From UMGS973 sp963609975 (GTDB taxonomy: Bacteria; Bacillota; Clostridia; Peptostreptococcales; Anaerovoracaceae), in the NCBI GenBank assembly GCA_963609975.1, contig CAVDMD010000056.1:1-14950 (forward strand): 14,950 bases of DNA, given 5' to 3'. Of the stretch, positions 13,258 through 14,950 are shown in pieces (the stretch's first letter is position 1; each line of letters starts with the position of its first letter). The notes under the pieces are model-generated. The model searched no databases, was not told where the DNA came from, and saw only the letters and a program-made list of their open reading frames with translations. Both the position numbers and the translations under genes were made by a program.

Positions 13258-14496
13258 ATGTATTCAATCGAAGAAATAAGAAAAACAGACAGCGAAATAG
13301 CATCAGCTATAGAAGCCGAAATCGCAAGACAGAATTCACATATCGAGCTTATAGCCTCAGAAAACTGGGTAAGCAAGGCAGTTATGGCAGCAATGGGCTC
13401 ACCGTTTACAAACAAATATGCCGAAGGCTATCCGGGCAAAAGATACTACGGAGGCTGCGAGTGTGTTGATGTGGCCGAAAATCTGGCAATAGAGAGAGCA
13501 AAGCAGCTCTTTGGATGTGAGTATGTCAATGTGCAGCCTCATTCGGGAGCTCAGGCAAATATGGCTGTATTCTTTGCGGTATTAAAGCCGGGAGATACTT
13601 TTATGGGTATGAACCTATCAGACGGCGGACATCTTTCACATGGCAGCAAGGTTAATATGTCGGGCAAATACTTCAATCCGGTTTCATACGGTGTTGATGA
13701 GAACGGCTTTATAGATTACGATGAAGTCCGCAGGATTGCACTGGAATGCAAGCCTAAAATGATAGTCTGCGGAGCAAGCGCTTATTGCAGAGCTATTGAT
13801 TTCAAAAGGCTCAGGGAGATTGCAGATGAGGTCGGCGCTTATCTTATGGCTGATATTGCACACATTGCAGGACTGGTTGCCGCAGGACTTCACCAGAGCC
13901 CGATAGAATATGCGCATATAACTACAACTACTACTCACAAGACCCTCAGAGGCCCAAGAGGCGGTATGATTATGAGCAGTCAGGCGGTTGCCGATGAGCT
14001 TAAGCTCAACAAGGCGCTGTTCCCGGGAATACAGGGCGGTCCGCTGATGCACGTTATAGCCGCAAAGGCTGTATGCTTCAAGGAAGCGCTGCAGCCGGAG
14101 TTCAAGGTTTATCAGCAGAACGTTGTTGCCAACGCAAAGGCATTGAGTGAAGGACTTATCAAAAGAGGAATATCGATAGTATCAGGAGGAACCGATACAC
14201 ACCTGATGCTGGTTGATCTTGTTAACACAGGCATTACAGGTAAGGAGATGGAGGCGCTGCTTGAAGAGGCAAACATCACCTGCAACAAGAACACTATTCC
14301 AAACGACCCTCAGTCACCTAACGTTACAAGCGGTGTCAGACTGGGAACTGCAGCTGTAACCTCAAGAGGTATGAATACAGAGGATATGGACAGACTTGCA
14401 GAGGCAATCTCACTTGTAATTAAAGATGCGGAGAGCAAGGAGAGAGCAAAGCAGATAGTTGCAGAGCTTACAGCCAAATACCCGCTTAACGCATAG
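13258..14496 (+). CDS. glyA: Serine hydroxymethyltransferase
   Basis: A 412-residue PLP enzyme that interconverts serine and glycine with transfer of a one-carbon unit to tetrahydrofolate, in the cytoplasm. Conserved sites are visible: HIELIASEN near the N-terminus, NKYAEGYPGKRYYGGCE, PHSGAQAN, the PLP-binding Asp199 in MADIAHIAG with His202, and the Schiff-base Lys228 in TTTHKTLRGPRGG, matching E. coli numbering to within one residue. Length fits (412-420). The frame is open back to 13183, but that lies inside the promoter; ATG 13258 has GGGAGG (13248-13253) 4 bases upstream and gives the normal N-terminus. It has its own promoter and terminator, so it is transcribed independently of the upstream operon, possibly with some read-through. 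Confidence 0.98.
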   Translation: MYSIEEIRKTDSEIASAIEAEIARQNSHIELIASENWVSKAVMAAMGSPFTNKYAEGYPGKRYYGGCECVDVAENLAIERAKQLFGCEYVNVQPHSGAQANMAVFFAVLKPGDTFMGMNLSDGGHLSHGSKVNMSGKYFNPVSYGVDENGFIDYDEVRRIALECKPKMIVCGASAYCRAIDFKRLREIADEVGAYLMADIAHIAGLVAAGLHQSPIEYAHITTTTTHKTLRGPRGGMIMSSQAVADELKLNKALFPGIQGGPLMHVIAAKAVCFKEALQPEFKVYQQNVVANAKALSEGLIKRGISIVSGGTDTHLMLVDLVNTGITGKEMEALLEEANITCNKNTIPNDPQSPNVTSGVRLGTAAVTSRGMNTEDMDRLAEAISLVIKDAESKERAKQIVAELTAKYPLNA

Positions 14497-14514
14497 CAAC
14501 AGGATAAAAATATC

Positions 14515-14546
14515 AAAAAGGCATATCGCAAAGGTATGTCTTTTTT
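14515..14546 (+). terminator. Rho-independent terminator of glyA
   Basis: AAAAAGGCATATC (14515-14527) pairs with GGTATGTCTTTTT (14533-14545), with two G-T wobbles, around GCAAA, and ends in a run of six T's (14541-14546). It begins 18 bases after the glyA stop. Confidence 0.88.
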
Positions 14547-14826
14547 GCTGCTTCTCTATAAAGAGCACCGTAATATGCACAGACTGGCAGAAGATCGCTA
14601 TACCAGTCTATACAGCAATATATATCAGGATATGTAAGGAACAATTATGGCTGTGCTCATATTTTTCAAAACTTATACAAAAAACTTTCAATGAAAATCA
14701 CTGCTGACTGTCTCCCTATAGCCATTAAAATTTCAATATGCAGCGCAATTTAAAAAAGAACCCCGGAACTTCAATAAAAACCTTTATCCGGATTACGGAT
14801 ACAATCATCCTCTTTTTACTTCCGGG
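14547..14826. other. Gene-poor segment with hairpins and very short frames
   Basis: No convincing gene is visible here. It contains an AGACTGG/CCAGTCT inverted repeat (14581-14587 with 14603-14609), a TATCCG/CGGATA hairpin (14785-14790 with 14796-14801) enclosed by CCCGGAA/TTCCGGG (14762-14768 with 14820-14826), and three short overlapping plus-strand frames: 14647-14694, with AAGGA upstream, then 14691-14753 and 14738-14830. By eye it is more AT-rich than the flanking genes. It may be a structured leader for the gene that begins at 14827, or decayed sequence. Confidence 0.4.
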
Positions 14827-14950
14827 ATGAAAATATACAGCGATACGAAAGTATCCGATTTTCTTTCTGAAATCACAGCAGATCAAAGCATAGATTTTTT
14901 AACAGAATGGAACTCTTCTCGTAATCACAGCGAAAAGATATATATATCAT
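14827..14950 (+). CDS. Possible N-terminal part of an unidentified gene, cut by the window edge
   Basis: From ATG 14827 the frame is open to the end of the window (41 codons: MKIYSDTKVSDFLSEITADQ and beyond) and is in fact open from 14722, just after a TAG. The translation has a normal residue mix (Asp, Ser, Glu, Lys, aromatic residues) and looks protein-like, but I do not recognise it. No ribosome binding site precedes the ATG; it overlaps the TGA of the short frame 14738-14830 (ATGA), so coupling is conceivable. Ser codons are mostly AGC and TCT. It could be a real gene, the remains of one, or chance. Confidence 0.35.
   Translation, partial: MKIYSDTKVSDFLSEITADQSIDFLTEWNSSRNHSEKIYIS

Noticed and set aside
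13103..13303. Minus-strand frame 12830-13303 and plus-strand 13233-13469 as real genes
   Set aside because: Both overlap well-supported genes in other frames, and their translations are skewed (Phe/Ser-rich or Arg/Lys-rich), as expected for shadow frames.
14459..14707. Plus-strand 82-codon frame spanning the glyA end and terminator
   Set aside because: It begins inside glyA, runs through the terminator hairpin, and the translation has no recognisable features.

Overview
The window reads as chromosomal DNA of a low-to-mid GC Gram-positive anaerobe, most likely a member of the Clostridia (Bacillota). This rests on strong AGGAGG-type ribosome binding sites throughout, sigma-A-like TTGAAA/TATAAT promoters, heavy use of AGA/AGG (Arg) and ATA (Ile) codons, and the gene content: the UPF0237 (ACT) / UPF0210 (PFL-like) pair, a DUF6873 protein, a LemA/DUF2207 pair and an 11-helix NSS transporter. 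Genus cannot be fixed from sequence alone. I see no rRNA, tRNA, CRISPR array, insertion sequence or prophage gene. Most of the window is ordinary, tightly packed core or near-core genome.

Layout. (1) Positions 1-54 look like the 3' end of a rightward gene, followed by a terminator hairpin. (2) A leftward operon runs from about 3448 down to 165: DUF6873 protein, radical SAM protein, ACT-domain protein, UPF0210 PFL-like protein, ending at a hairpin plus T-tract at 121-154. (3) Divergent from it, ung (uracil-DNA glycosylase), lemA-like and DUF2207 genes run rightward to 6668 and end in a bidirectional terminator. They converge there with a leftward EamA-family transporter (6785-7738). (4) A 254-bp divergent intergenic region between the EamA gene and the next rightward operon carries a long imperfect inverted repeat and a promoter on each side. 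(5) The rightward operon (7993-13085) encodes a DUF1653 protein, an unrecognised 97-residue protein, an M18 aminopeptidase, an NSS sodium-dependent transporter and a Uup-like ABC-F ATPase. (6) glyA follows with its own promoter, phased A-tracts upstream and a clear terminator. (7) The last 330 bases before 14827 hold no convincing gene, only short overlapping frames and hairpins, and run into a possible partial gene that leaves the window.

How the genes fit together. The M18 peptidase and the sodium-coupled transporter point to peptide and amino-acid use, and GlyA links serine and glycine to folate one-carbon metabolism. The leftward operon is a run of four proteins of which none has a firmly known physiological role; its conserved layout makes it the best place in the window to look for undescribed biochemistry. 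I do not find a clear, self-contained new system. The more unusual points are the missing extracellular-gate arginine in the NSS transporter, the inverted repeat with competing hairpins at 7854-7902, the phased A-tracts before glyA, and the unexplained right-hand end.
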